DNA from: Branchiostoma floridae
Lineage: Eukaryota > Chordata > Leptocardii > Amphioxiformes > Branchiostomatidae
DNA length: 64,000 nucleotides
Direction of reading: 5' to 3'
Assembly: GCF_000003815.2 (NCBI RefSeq)
Contig: NC_049979.1
Span: 34,375,831 to 34,439,830, forward strand
The stretch's first letter is position 1. Each line of letters starts with the position of its first letter. The notes beneath the pieces are model-generated. The model worked only from the letters and a program-made list of their open reading frames with translations. It made no database searches and was not told the origin of the DNA. Shown here piece by piece: positions 43,601 to 55,709 of the stretch. A program made the position numbers and the translations under genes.

Positions 43601-46151
43601 GTCTCGGCCAGGTTTGTACTTCAGAACGTATTCTAAGCGACAACCCTTACATCACGACAACAACTAATTTCCTCTGGTACCGAACAATCGGGCACGCAGC
43701 TTTGGTACATTGAATAATCAAACCACGTAAGGCGTGTTGTGCCCTCAGCCCTTAGCTTTAAGGATTGATTGTAATGTTGATAGTCTGTCTATGAAGGGGT
43801 GCAACGTCAATATAAAAAGTCATTCGTCTTCTAATGTATCGTTCTATTATCATTTTTTCCGGCTGCATTCTTGACGACCGATGACTTAAACGGATCTTCC
43901 CCTCCTAGTACCTTGAGGAACTCGGACAACCTATCAAGATATTCGCAGACATTCTTCACTCCCACCTTCTCGGTGTTCAACTCAGCTTGAAGCTGATCCG
44001 TGATGGTGTGGAGACGGACATCTCGCGAGATGACAACTACGACTACAACCTGCAGTACATGAGGCAGATGGGGGAAGAGATTGCCATCTACCCGGTAGGT
44101 GGCGCTCGCTCTCGTGAATCTCTCGCTCTCTCCCGTTCTCTCTCTCCTCCTCCACGACGATTTCCTCGGTTGATCTCGAACTGTTTTGTTCGTACGAAGC
44201 GCACCGCTTCTTCGATACCTGATACTGGAATGCAACGGTTCGCAAACAGTTCTCTTAGGCCAAATCCGATTACGTCTAGCCTGAATACAATCCTTCGTAG
44301 TGACGCTGGTTCAATACTATCGCTTACTAACCATGGTTACGGAGGATGGTACTCAGGCTACATTGCGTCACCCCAGTATAATTCTCAGTCTACAGAAAGC
44401 CTTTAGTGACTCTTAGTCATTTACTCAAACTTTTGAGATGACGTTTCTATGTTGACTGTTACAGGGAGACACTCTGGTGATGGAGTGCAGCTATCGTTCT
44501 ACTGACCAAGACAACGTTGTTTACGTAAGTCTATGGTTCCCTTCATTCCAGACCCATGCTGTGATGTAGTTCTGCACTTTGTTGTCGTCTATGCTCCGTT
44601 CCGTTGATGCTAAATGCACAGTCTCCATTTTAGCTTTTACCGCTAGTCACACTAGTGTTTTCCTCTTCTAAGTGTTTCGATTTTTCGATTCATGTTTATG
44701 TTGTTTAACAGCGATGTTATGGACCAGAACACTCATATTGTTTCAACATTTCTACGTCCCAAATGACAGGGCGGTCTAGGTGCTCTTGAGGAGATGTGTA
44801 TGGACTTCGTGTTTTACTACCCGAAATCCAAGCTACGAAGCTGCGACAGCCAGCCGTCATCCAGCAGGACCCTCGGCTTCGTAGGGGTGGAAGATTATAT
44901 CCCGTAAGATTTTTTTCATCGTCATCATATTTCATATTCCACCTATTCCACATCTAACGTTCCCGAATTCCCTGCTCAATTACAGAATAACTCCCAAATG
45001 AGTTTTGCAAGCAAAATATTACCAGCCTGATTATGTATGACCTATTTCTCCATCTGCCCCTTTATGGTAAGGTTTTCATGACCAGTGTACTCTACCATTG
45101 TAGTGATCCTTTCCAAATCCTGGCACCACCAAGTTTGGTGAACAAGTCCTATGAAGACGTGATGGAGGGTTTCCAGTGGACAGGTGAAGGGGCGCAGCAG
45201 TTCTCCTCACACATCCTGGACGGAAACTTCAGCACATTCTGTTTGGGCATGGGCAACGGCTCTGCAGACTATTACGTAAGTATACTACAGTGTACTTAAA
45301 TCACAAGAGTAATGATAACACTGTTGATTGATATTACGTTAGGTCTTTTGCTGTCAACTATGCATGGCGAACATTCTCTTTGCCCCCCAGTGGTCCTTTT
45401 ACCCGTGATGGTATGAAAGAATATGTCACCAATCTGTCAATGAATATAGGGTCCACCATTGCATAGCAGCCACCTTTGCATAGCAGCCACCTGGCCATAG
45501 TGGCCACTTTTTGTCGGTCCCTTGGATTCGTAATGATTAAGAAATAGGCTTAGCGGCCACCTGTCCAACGCGGCCACGGCCACACGATTTCCGGTCCCGT
45601 TGATACAGAAACACTGCCTATTGCAACCATACTGCAGCCTTATGTCGCCTTGCACCGAGTTTGAAATTGTAGTTTGCGAGGATTTCGAGTTCCTGACAGG
45701 GTCATTTTGGCGGTAGCAGAAGGTATACATGCCTTTGCCATGCCATGAAAGTCTTTGTCGGTGAATGTTACTTGGTGAGAAAGATTAGTGGGAACTGAAA
45801 TCATGTGTAGCTTGGTCATGGTCAATTGATCAAGATTTTCTCTATAGCGGCCACCTGTCTATAGTGGCCATATTTCCCCAGTCCCTTGACTGGCCGCTAT
45901 AGACAGGTTTGACTGTACATGAACCAACGACATAAAATGTAACGACAAAGATGAACCTACACGGTCCTATTCTTTCTGCGGAACTACAGCTGAAACCGAT
46001 GAGAGAGATGCCCTTACCCCGCGGGGCAAGGGTACATCCGCCGGACCCCTGCAGCCGGACTGCCTCCAGCGCCTACCGCCCGCGGCTCGCTGCACTTCAC
46101 GTCTGGGCCACTGCCTTCCTGATGCTGTCGTGTCAAGTTTTGCACAAGTAA
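40625..46151 (+). CDS. MOXD1-like: DBH-like copper monooxygenase (MOXD1-type)
   Basis: Twelve exons: 40625-40900, 41690-41836, 42095-42277, 42373-42459, 42669-42860, 43169-43271, 43445-43611, 43909-44094, 44465-44524, 44770-44903, 45104-45275, 45990-46151. These give 1,869 nt and 622 aa, close to vertebrate MOXD1. There is a signal peptide (about 1-27, ending LVNA), a DOMON domain (about 30-150), then two copper-binding monooxygenase domains. Predicted CuH ligands are HHIVK and the His of LQMHYDNP. Predicted CuM ligands are HSH in ILHSHLLG and Met in LEEMC. All six are present, so it should be active. Family chemistry: ascorbate- and O2-dependent hydroxylation in the secretory pathway; the substrate of MOXD1 is unknown. 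The hydrophobic C-terminus suggests a membrane tail or GPI anchor. The intron after exon 4 has a GC donor. Confidence 0.9.
41329..41580. mobile_element. 252-bp fold-back MITE in MOXD1 intron 1
   Basis: Arms of about 115 bp start tagccttcttcgc and end gcgaaggaggcta. The interior shares ttccagcgggcgcaggca with its complement. The whole unit folds into a near-complete hairpin. An open frame crossing it is accidental. Confidence 0.75.
45449..45917. mobile_element. pogo/Tc1-like MITE in MOXD1 intron 11
   Basis: The right end reads ccgctatagacaggtttgac then tgta, i.e. in reverse TACAGTCAAACCTGTCTATA, like pogo-type TIRs. The interior repeats ggccacctgtc/atagtggcca motifs. The left end is degenerate. 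No transposase frame. Confidence 0.55.
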
Positions 46152-46155
46152 TAAA
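46150..46155 (+). terminator. AATAAA overlapping the MOXD1 stop codon
   Basis: The stop TAA (46149-46151) is part of AATAAA at 46150-46155. Use of this signal would leave an extremely short 3' UTR. A more conventional AATAAA lies at 46854-46859. Confidence 0.35.
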
Positions 46156-46176
46156 GATGTCTGATTTTACGAAGAA

Positions 46177-46178
<2 letters not shown>

Positions 46179-46249
<71 letters not shown>
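46179..46249. repeat. (GT)n microsatellite
   Basis: About 71 bp of uninterrupted GT, about 25 bp past the MOXD1 stop codon and so possibly in its 3' UTR. Confidence 0.97.
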
Positions 46250-46251
<2 letters not shown>

Positions 46252-48814
46252 CGTGAACTATCTGTGTGAACGTCTGGGCCACAGCCTCCCTGACAAGTTT
46301 TACACATCTAACAACTTGAGATGCTTGATTGTGTGGTTGTGAGGTAGATTCCATATCTGCCTCTTTTCAATGGCATTCATAGCATTGTTAAGAACAGTTA
46401 AATTGTGTCCATTCATTAAACACTTTAACAAGTTAAGACTATGATGGGAAAAACAATTTAGATATCTTGCTACCTGAGTGTACACCTAGCAACACACGTA
46501 TAATGCACAGATGAAAGTATTACAATATCACAAATTTAGTCGATTTGACCCTTTTCGAATTTATGCTTTCTTAACTGTCCTCAAGAAAAAAATAGTTTGA
46601 CGTGGAAAAGACATGTGTATGTTTTGAATATATGCTGCAAATCTAGCTGACCCTATGGTTTTTTGGGGTGTGTGTTTGAACTATCAGTGGATGATAACCT
46701 GCATCTGGAAGATTCATATGGCAAAAGAATGTACCTTGCATATCGCTTATTGGTCATCTTTAAAGTCCTGTGTCTAGTATCAAGACATGGACCTTGTCAT
46801 AACAAATTGTTTTTATTTTCCGTGTGTGCCGTATAACTTCTTTTTGAAAGTACAATAAAATTGGTACCATGGTCATTGTGTTTGTTGTGTATACGTCCTT
46901 CTCTCTTGATTTAAAAGGCCACAACAACGTTACAATTTTCAGTTCTCTGACCGCCAGCTCCGATACCATCTGATGAAGACAGCACATCTCAATCCATGTT
47001 TGTTTGTTCGAACCTTTGTTTATTTATGAAATCTCAAATCGGCCCACTGGCCGCTTTTCATTGACTGGTCATGAGGGAAGAGGGAAGTCATATATCACAA
47101 AATATATCACAGAGGTACAGATTACATCATTTAAAGTTCCAAGACATTGTACATGTACTTGTACATGTTTTACACATGTATAGCACAAAAACATAATGGT
47201 GAGTGCTAGTGCATGATTTGAGTCCGTTTGCTTTGGTGGACTATGAGTAGAGCTGATTAATAGATTAAGGAGCCGATCATGAACTGAGTAACACCCTTGT
47301 GCGAATATTACATAGAAAGGTACGCGGATGCTGGAACTGACTATTTCAAGATATATATATATCTACATTTATTATGTACAAACATACACACGTAGGGCTG
47401 ATTCACACCTCTCATACTTCAGGCAGTTTTGACACCACCAATGTAGCAATGTTTACATACGTACCAACTTGTCCAAGGGTGATAAGAAATACTTGCAAAG
47501 ACTTACAAGAAATTAAGCTTCAGTAGCTTGGGGTCCAGTCTTGTTAGATTAATTTGCACAGGTTCGCTACCGGCAGTCGCTATCCCATCTTGTTAGCGTG
47601 GCCGGACCAAAGCTACCAAGACTGAACTCCAGGCTAACACTACTCTCTACGTCTAACCTATCAGTTGTCTGCATGGTTCACGGTCTCATATCTGCGCTCT
47701 TCTTACATCTCACAAAACTCTCAACCATCCGATAACTAATAAGTAGTAATCCCAAAGAATAACACAAAAACGTCCCTTGCAAGCAGTTCAAAGATGGAGG
47801 ACAAAGTAAGTCGGCATTACATCTCAATAATTCAATGATTTCTGCACAATCGAGAGGAAGACATTAGTGGACTGTTAACTGGGTGCTTACCGGGCCTCAA
47901 CACATATTAATTATCGTCATAAATTAGCCCTTGCCATGACCTCAAAGCACTCATTGTCATGAGCAACACTATGGATGAACTACACTAGGAAGGCTGGTTT
48001 CAAAGGCCTTTGTTGTTGTGAAATAAACGTTAAGTTCAGGCTCAGAGTGGGTAGCAACCGAGGAGTTGCCACTGTAGAAAGTGGTCAGATGTGGAGTTAT
48101 AACTGATAGGAGGTGTGTTGTATGTGTTTACATGGCGGAAGTAAATTCTCCTTTAATTGTCGTCGCCCCGAACAGGGATAGAGTCAACTCCAGGTCACAG
48201 AGAGTCAACTCCAGGTCACAGAGAGGGGATCCAGACAATATTTTTAACTTTTCTAAATAAAAACGTTCAGACTATTTTAGATAAAAGAGTTCATTCACAA
48301 TAATTCTAAATTGTTCAAAAATTTAAGAAATCATGACAATCTGTCCACCCTTTCTCGAGTTATTCTCTTTCAGAGAGAATGAATGTATATACAAAAATTG
48401 GCCCCTGTGCTAAAAAAAAGCCGCTAGACTTCCACCGAATACTCCCAGTCCCAAGAGCTATCCGCTACTAAAAAATCATGAGCCTAGCACTTACAGAAAA
48501 TCTGACCTCAAAATTTTACTCTCTGCTGCATTACTGTATGTTCCCCCTTTGTTGGACTTCCCTCTTTATTACCCCTAGTCCAACAAATATCATGGAGATC
48601 CAGCCTCAATTTCTTGTCCACAGCCAAACGTTCTCACATACATAGTCCGCTCTAGTACCAGGTGAACCATGTTCAAACTTGACATTCATTCACACAACCA
48701 CTTTTTACCTACGAAATGTCCTGAATATTCTTTCACACTTTCATAAGTTATGTTGTCCACAAGCAAATACATGAAAGTATACAAAGCCAGCTTCAGTACC
48801 GTAGAAAAACACCA
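46250..48814. other. Gene-free stretch
   Basis: No recognisable gene. AATAAA at 46854-46859 is the likely MOXD1 poly(A) signal. A diverged fold-back (agcttggggtccagtcttg / caagactgaactccaggct) lies near 47525-47640, and a short direct repeat (ctccaggtcacagagag) at about 48188-48225. Confidence 0.55.
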
Positions 48815-49870
48815 TTTTCTTATAACTGAGTGCTCATTTTTGTCTGCAGCAGAATGTGTCCTCTGTGTAACCTTTTCCTAACCTGTAGGAAAAAGTGTGG
48901 CAATTAAAATTATTGCCATGGCGACGGTGTTATTGTTTATAAGTAAAAAAAAAGATTGTTGTTATTAATGGATTTTAATAGTCGTATTTCATTCGCCTGA
49001 CGATTAATGTTCAGAGAGCTTTTATTTATTTATTATTTATTTATTATTTATTTATTATTTATTTATTATTTATTTATTATTTATTTATTATTTATTTATT
49101 ATTTATTTATTATTTATTTATTATTTATTTATTATTTATTTATTATTTATTTATTATTTATTTATTATTTATTTATTATTTATTTATTATTTATTTATTA
49201 TTTATTTATTATTTATTTATTATTTATTTATTATTTATTTATTATTTATTTATTATTTATTTATTATTTATTTATTATTTATTTATTATTTATTTATTAT
49301 TTATTTATTATTTATTTATTATTTATTTATTATTTATTTATTATTTATTTATTATTTATTTATTATTTATTTATTATTTATTTATTATTTATTTATTATT
49401 TATTTATTATTTATTTATTATTTATTTATTATTTATTTATTATTTATTTATTATTTATTTATTATTTATTTATTATTTATTTATCTCCGGTACAGCTGTG
49501 GCCAATAACTCCTCTGCAGGCTAAACTCCTTCCCATTTGCCACAGCAAGATCTGCTTGGAGATTACTGGGATGCTACCGTCTAGGATTATACCCACCAAA
49601 ACAACACAAAACGTCAGAAAATGTAGAATTTTGAGTTTTTTATTATCATTTCTCACACTCACTCTGCGCTATGTCACCGTTGACTCTACATTCACAGTCG
49701 CTCCTCATATTTCTCCGTGATGAAGCGAGCAGTCGAGGAAAGCTTGTCTAAGATAGCAGATAGGTTCGATATTTTTCTTTGTATCAGTACCATCGTATGT
49801 TTTATTTGATCACTACTGTCTTCATAGCACGACAGATACATTTTTCCTTCGTTAAACTGAGTTCTCAGCT
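48815..49870 (-). repeat. Inverted segmental duplicate of 1-540
   Basis: Reverse complement matches the window start from the Spot14-like C-terminal codons through the 3' flank to the cttataactgagtgctcat landmark near 48815. It is lengthened by the 11-bp tandem array at 49.02-49.48 kb, absent from the other copy. Confidence 0.75.
49021..49484. repeat. 11-bp AT-only minisatellite, about 42 copies
   Basis: The unit TTTATTTATTA repeats almost perfectly for 464 bp. Because 11 and 3 are coprime, it leaves a frame open with an 11-residue hydrophobic period; this is not a gene. Confidence 0.97.
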
Positions 49871-50636
49871 TCTTGAGTGATTCATAAAGTTCGTACAGGT
49901 CACAGTCTCGTAACGGTGTCGGAAGACTTCTTGTAAGGTCGAGGTCTTCTGAAATATGACTTAGTCGTGTTGGGACGAGAATGGTAGCTTCCATTTTGTC
50001 GACATCCAGAAGGAACTGATCAATCGAAATCCTCATAGAAGTTGAGTAATTTTCACGAAACAGTCCAAGCTTATAAGCTTTACTGACTAATGCTGAAGAG
50101 GTAGCCATCCCTCTGCTCAGAGAGACATGTGTCTGGTTGGTGTACGCCTTACTGAATACCAAAGGTGATTGGGCCTTATCGTAGACTTGTGCTGTCAAGG
50201 TTTGTGGTTTTGATGTGTCTACGGCTGTTTTGAAGCTTCTATTAGTAACTGGTTTGTTCTGAAACAAATCCTTCGTAGACTCGATGGTCATACATTCTTT
50301 GCGTACTCTCTTGGTCATCGAAACGTCGTCATTTTCTTTAGCCTTTGTGGGAATTTGTTGTTTTTTAATTGACGATACCATGATGTCAAAGATGCTCAGC
50401 AGAAGTGGCGCACATTCACTCAGGCGTTCTCGTAGACTATGGTCGTCGGTGATGAGGCTAACAGCAGACCCTATTCCATTAAAGCAAATCAGAGAGCTCT
50501 CTCTGCTTATATCATCAAGAACGAACCTCATCAACTCTTCATTGATAGCGGGGATTTTATAGGCAGTCTGTGCGACTTCAAACGCCCTATAGCTAACAAG
50601 AACATCACACAATGAAGCCATCTTCGAGGTTGTCAT
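49692..50636 (-). CDS. Spot14/MID1IP1-like protein with long N-terminal extension
   Basis: One open exon, ATG at 50636, stop at 49692-49694, 314 aa. Residues from about 200 fit Spot14/MID1IP1: ISIDQFLLDVDKMEATILVP parallels the family's MxRFxxAVxxMDxTVMVP, DLYELYESLKKLRTQ parallels DMYxxYxLLKSIRN, and the C-terminal helix ends LDKLSSTARFITEKYEE. MID1IP1 and Spot14 act in the cytosol on acetyl-CoA carboxylase, promoting malonyl-CoA synthesis. The first roughly 190 residues match nothing I know, and the total is longer than the usual 150-180 aa. A good acceptor (tttgcag|gtagacc) lies 38 bp upstream with an in-frame TAG just after it, so a 5' UTR intron is likely. Family assignment is by reading only. 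Confidence 0.7.
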   Translation of the reverse strand: MTTSKMASLCDVLVSYRAFEVAQTAYKIPAINEELMRFVLDDISRESSLICFNGIGSAVSLITDDHSLRERLSECAPLLLSIFDIMVSSIKKQQIPTKAKENDDVSMTKRVRKECMTIESTKDLFQNKPVTNRSFKTAVDTSKPQTLTAQVYDKAQSPLVFSKAYTNQTHVSLSRGMATSSALVSKAYKLGLFRENYSTSMRISIDQFLLDVDKMEATILVPTRLSHISEDLDLTRSLPTPLRDCDLYELYESLKKLRTQFNEGKMYLSCYEDSSDQIKHTMVLIQRKISNLSAILDKLSSTARFITEKYEERL

Positions 50637-51239
50637 TATTAGGTGCAGTGGTGCCTTCTTGTTGGTCTACCTGCAAACAAAATAGATCATAAGTGAATAA
50701 TTATGGATTTCTTAGTTTCTTTGAACAAATTTAGACGTTCTTTCAACCGTGACGAAGGCAACTGCCGAAAAGTTTACAGTTCGTCAAAAATTCTGTTCTC
50801 CAGTTATACATTGTGAAAACCATTTCCCTTCCCCTTTCTTCGTCACACACTTCTGATGATTAGCAAAACGGGTAGAATGAGTGGGTCTTATTACGTTAAT
50901 CGCAGTCTTCTTAGGCTTACCAGAAATGTTAAACCCAGAATAGTGTCTAGCCCTTGAACAACGAATTACTTCCTCCAATCTTCGAACTTTGCAGTCAGAC
51001 TCTGTGTAACGACGGCTTGTCAAATAAGAAACTCGACCAGTAAAAATGTGCCAATGGTAAACATCGCGAACGGTATTTGCGGACTGCTGACTCTGCGCCC
51101 TAGATCTCTTTGTAGCCAGATTTTTTTATCTCTCTCACAGAAAGATATTTTTTAAATATTCACACCTGTAAACATGTTTAACCTCCTAGCTGACACAAGT
51201 GTGAATATTTAAAAAATCAGGCGGTACACGGCCGAACAC

Positions 51240-52420
51240 TAAACCCTTGAATGATTTTATTAGATATATGCACATGGCTGGATAGACACAATCAAGGCTA
51301 CTATCTACAATTGGCCTATCAATCGAATTTCTCATGACTCCAAGAGTCACTGTTGCCTACACAGAAATAAACATGCATAACTTAGCAAAACAAGTTGGAT
51401 GTTAGTTAATTCCAGAACTGGCGTTTCCTTCTCTGTTTGATCAATTGAAGCAAATACGGCCCCCATGTGCCACACGCGAGTTGCACAAAAATAAGTCCTG
51501 TTTGTGTTGTTTCTGAAACGGTAGGTTGATCTGCAAAACACCCTCAGGTCTATGGAAATCAATGTCATTTACAGGCCTGAAACATTCGGGTTGGGACATA
51601 ACATATATGTTATGCATGCGTTCGGTACTATTAAGCACATTAGTAAGGACATTTTAAATGGGACTGTAAGCGTTATCATAAAACAAATCAACTTTCCACT
51701 ATGTCAAAAGAACATTTTCCAATCATTTTAAATAAAATGATTTCAACGGATGAATCTATATTCAGATGCTATCAGACATAGATCGTTACGAAACATTATG
51801 TGTCCCCACATCCAGACAGTAAAGTTACGAAGACACGAGACAAAGTTGACTCTACTTGGTTAGTACAACACGGATAAGGTGGTATCTCACTGACCTTGGG
51901 CATCTGTTACGGTACTTTGGAGTTATCAAACGCTGTGTGGACCTTGAGTTAGTACTGCGTTCCTAAACTCACTAAATTAGGGGGACATGTCCATCAGTTG
52001 CAAGTCCGCACCTGAATCAAATGTATCCGCTTCGACTCTCCCGATCTCAGCACATTAATGCTTTTGAATAACATCACATGACCCTGCTCGCTAAAGTTGG
52101 CTTCTCCGCAATCTTTACGTAGACCTAATATCTTGGCCTTTCATGTCCCTCAAGTGACCGGACAAGTTAAGGGTGCCACATTACAGCCTACTGTTCATAA
52201 TGCCAACATCACTGTCTGGCCCTGACGTTTCATTGTTTGCCTGAAACAATCAAGCTGTCAGAAACGGAACATTCTATTATTTCCAAGGGAGAAATATGGC
52301 CTAGTACAATTCTAAAGTAATCTAGATGTAATGAAGAAAGATGAAGACATTTCTAAGGATACAAAGACTAAAGAATCTAATCCCTCATTCTTAAACTCTA
52401 TCTCTGTTAGGTTGATGTGA
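51240..52420 (-). repeat. Dispersed repeat family 2, copy
   Basis: Shares tagacacaatcaaggctact near 51285, cctactgttcataatgccaa near 52187 and ttgcctgaaacaatcaagct near 52235 with the copies at 29.7, 53.2 and 57.1 kb. Outside the main duplication arms, so it spread independently. Confidence 0.6.
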
Positions 52421-52514
52421 TGTTCAGGGTAGATTTATGTACTTTTCCATAAAAACGCTACCTTATAAAGGCCCCCTCTCACTTGACGTGCGGCACGCTT
52501 GCGGCATTGCTGCG

Positions 52515-52614
52515 NNNNNNNNNNNNNNNNNNNNNNNNNNNNNNNNNNNNNNNNNNNNNNNNNNNNNNNNNNNNNNNNNNNNNNNNNNNNNNNNNNNNNN
52601 NNNNNNNNNNNNNN
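52515..52614. other. Assembly gap (100 N)
   Basis: Exactly 100 N; the left edge is GC-rich (gcggcacgcttgcggcattg) in AT-rich surroundings. Confidence 0.98.
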
Positions 52615-52934
52615 CGTCCAAGATGTCCCTATGTCTTTTGCATTATAGCTTTGACTATCATCTTCTGTGAGAGCAGGAACGTAACAAGGAGAGAGGTGAA
52701 AACTAACGTTTAACTTGCGTTCCGTTGAGATATTGACTTAAAATTATTTTAAAGTTGAAATTACACATGGATAATGACAAATGTCCCTATGAATTATATG
52801 CCAATGTTCACTTCTGAACTCCCAATGATTCGACATTTACAGCTTTACTGCACGTGTACTCAAGTTAGTAGTTTTGTATCTTATTTAAACAGTGCCACGT
52901 ATTAAGTATAGATAGAAGGAAAAGGTAGTCTTTT

Positions 52935-53105
52935 ACCTCTCCGACCGAAGTCAGGTACCCATTTTTACACCTGGGTGAAGTGAGGAAAGTCGTGTAAATT
53001 GCCTTTCCTAAGTTCACAACGTCGGAGGGACGGTGGTTATCGAACTCGGGACCTCCAGGCTCCTAGTCCAACATTCTACCAGTTATGCCACACACGACGC
53101 CACAG
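52935..53105 (-). repeat. tRNA-derived SINE
   Basis: Reverse complement has A box tggcataactggtagaatg, B box gagttcgataacc, and tail ggcaatttacacgactttcc then tcacttcaccca shared with the SINE at 21.36 kb. Confidence 0.75.
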
Positions 53106-53209
53106 AATATTATCATATTCTTTACCCTAACTCGTATTTTCCCGGAGCTAACGTAGGTACGGATATTGATATGTCAGAAGAAGATGGTGCACGAACCATC
53201 ACAGTCAAC

Positions 53210-54000
53210 CCTATCAAAGTTCCTTTCATCTACATCAATCGAATTTCTGGTGACTTCACGAGTCGCCGTTGCCTACACAGAACTAAACTTGCATCAGCAA
53301 ACAAATTGGATATCAGTTAATCCCTGAACTGGCGTTTCCTTGTGTGTTTGCCGCAAATGCGATCCCACGCGTGAAGAGAAAAAAGGTTGCTTTTTTATGA
53401 CAAAATGCCTGATCTAAAAGCCATAAATGACATAACTCATTAATCCACCAATATATAACTGGTCCTTACATCTGACGAATTTTTACTATATTCGAAGAGC
53501 AAAATTGATCATGTGCAAATTCTGTCCTTAAGACAAACAGGGGATGCCAGACGTTCGTGTTCTTGAGTCTTTGTGCCGGGCTTAACTTAATGGGAATCAA
53601 ATATCCTGTTTGTGCTTTTCAGACCTCAGCACATTAATGTACTGTTTGCTAAAGGCCTCTTCTCCGCAATCTTTACGTATACCGGATTGCATTATATCTT
53701 GGCATTTCATGTCCCTCAAGTGACCGAGCAAGTTAAGGTTACCACATTACAGCCTATTGTTTATAATGTCAACATCACTGTCTGTCCCTGGCGTTTCCTT
53801 GTTTGCCTGAAACAATCAAGCTGACAGAAACGGAAAATTCTCCTATTTCCAAGGAAGAAATATAGCCTAGTACAATTCTAAAGTAATCTAGATGTAATGA
53901 AGAAAGATGAAGACATTTCTAAAAATACAAAGATCAAAAGCATCTAATGATTCATTCTTAAACTCTACCTCTGTTAGGTTTCTGTGATGTGAAGGGTCCA
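53210..54000 (-). repeat. Dispersed repeat family 2, copy
   Basis: Shares the ggatgccagacgttcgtgtt, ttgcctgaaacaatcaagct and aagaaagatgaagacatttc landmarks with the copies at 29.7, 51.2 and 57.1 kb. Confidence 0.6.
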
Positions 54001-54821
54001 TAAAAGACGTTATCTTGTAAATCAAACTGTGGTCTCTGGATTTAAAATAGCCTCCATGAAACCTTTTGTTCATGGTGTCAACACCACTGTCCGGCCTCAG
54101 TGTTCCCATGTTCCTTCTCATGCTGCCAAGACGAAACATTCTCTTTTTTCTTAGGAAGAAAAGTAGCCATCTACAACTCAAAGACAATACAGTTGTAATC
54201 ATAAAGTCATTTCTAAGGATACACAAACTAAAAACATCTAATACTTCATTCTTAATATCTACTTCAGTAACGAAGGTTTCTGTGTTCTGAAGTGTTGTAC
54301 TTTTCCATAAAAAAGTTACCTTGTAAATCAAACTGTGGTCTCTGATTCATGGCAACGGGATGAGGGGAAAAGTTCAAGTCATCCTGGCCATGGAAGGGGA
54401 AAAGTTCAAGTCATCCTGGAAGGGGAAAAGTCCAAGTCATCCTGGAAGACTTTACACCGCCCCATGTGTTATTGAGACACGAGCATGAACTAAAGAAGAC
54501 AAGACACCGTCGAATATTTTTATGACATCAAGGAAATTTGTTTACGCCTATGTCCAAGATGTCCCTATTTCTTTTGTGATTATAGCTTTGAAAACAGGAA
54601 CGTAAAAATACAAAGGAGAGAAGTGAAAACTAACGTTGAACTTGCGTTCCGTTGAGATATTGACTTGTATAATGACAAATGTCCCTATAAATTACATGCC
54701 AACGTTAACTTCTGAACTCCCAATAGTTCGACATTTACAGCTTTACTACACGTGCACTCAAGTTAGTAGTTTTATAACTTATTTTAACAGCCACATACCA
54801 AGTATAGACAGAAGGAAAAGG

Positions 54822-54998
54822 TTGTCTTTTAGCTCCCCGACCGAAGTCAGGTACCCATGTTTACCTGGGTGATGAAGTGAGGAAAGTCGTGTAAATTGCC
54901 TTTCCTAAGGTCACAACGTCGGAGGGACGGCGGTTACCGAACTCGGGACCTCTAGGATCAGAGTCCAATATTCTACCAGTTATGCCACACGCGACGCC
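54822..54998 (-). repeat. tRNA-derived SINE
   Basis: Nearly the same unit as at 52.94 kb (gaccgaagtcaggtacccat tail end, tctaccagttatgccacac head end). The two SINE insertions and their flanks repeat about 1.9 kb apart, so the surrounding segment is itself duplicated. Confidence 0.75.
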
Positions 54999-55609
54999 AC
55001 AAAATATTATTATATTTTTTACACTCCCTCGTATTTTCACGTAGCTAACATAGGTACGGATATTGATATATCACAACAAGGTGGTGCACGAACCATCACA
55101 GACAACCCTATCTAAATTTGATTTGCGTACTTTGTTGGCGTAAGCTCCTTTCATCTACGTCAATCGAATTTCTCGTGACTTCACAAGTAACCGTTGCCTA
55201 CGTACATACACGGACATAAACTTGCGTTACTTAGCAAACAAATTGGATATCAGTTAATGACAATGACAATTGCAATGACATTTATTGCATATTCTTGCCC
55301 AACATGGGCTAAATGCATTGTGTTGTAGGTATTTGTGTAGGCCGGGGATCCGAGCGTTGTATTTTGAGGCCGATAGCCCGGTTGCGCGTCGGTCGACGAA
55401 ATAGGTATCCGATGTCACGGTCACTCCTCGCTCGTTATTTTACGTTGCAAACGTCGCTGTTTGAAAACTGACATCGCTTTTTTGAAAGCCGACGTCGAAA
55501 CCCGACGTCGAAACTCTTGCGAAATCCGACGTCGGTTTTTGAAAAACGCCATCGCTTTTGAAGATTCGAAATGTGTTTTTATAAGCACCTACCGTGTTAA
55601 TCCCGGCTC

Positions 55610-55709
55610 NNNNNNNNNNNNNNNNNNNNNNNNNNNNNNNNNNNNNNNNNNNNNNNNNNNNNNNNNNNNNNNNNNNNNNNNNNNNNNNNNNNNNNNNNNN
55701 NNNNNNNNN
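55610..55709. other. Assembly gap (100 N)
   Basis: Exactly 100 N, located about 30 bp outside the detectable end of the right duplication arm. Preceded by repeated CGACGTCG palindromes (55.48-55.53 kb). Confidence 0.98.

Noticed and set aside
43987-44406. Extension of MOXD1 exon 8 past 44094
   Set aside because: A good donor (CCG|GTAGGT) and the next exon's GDTLVMEC continuation show that the frame beyond it is intronic.
49007-49720. 237-codon open frame rich in Tyr, Leu, Phe and Ile
   Set aside because: Produced by the 11-bp TTTATTTATTA array; the period-11 peptide is an artefact of repeat length.
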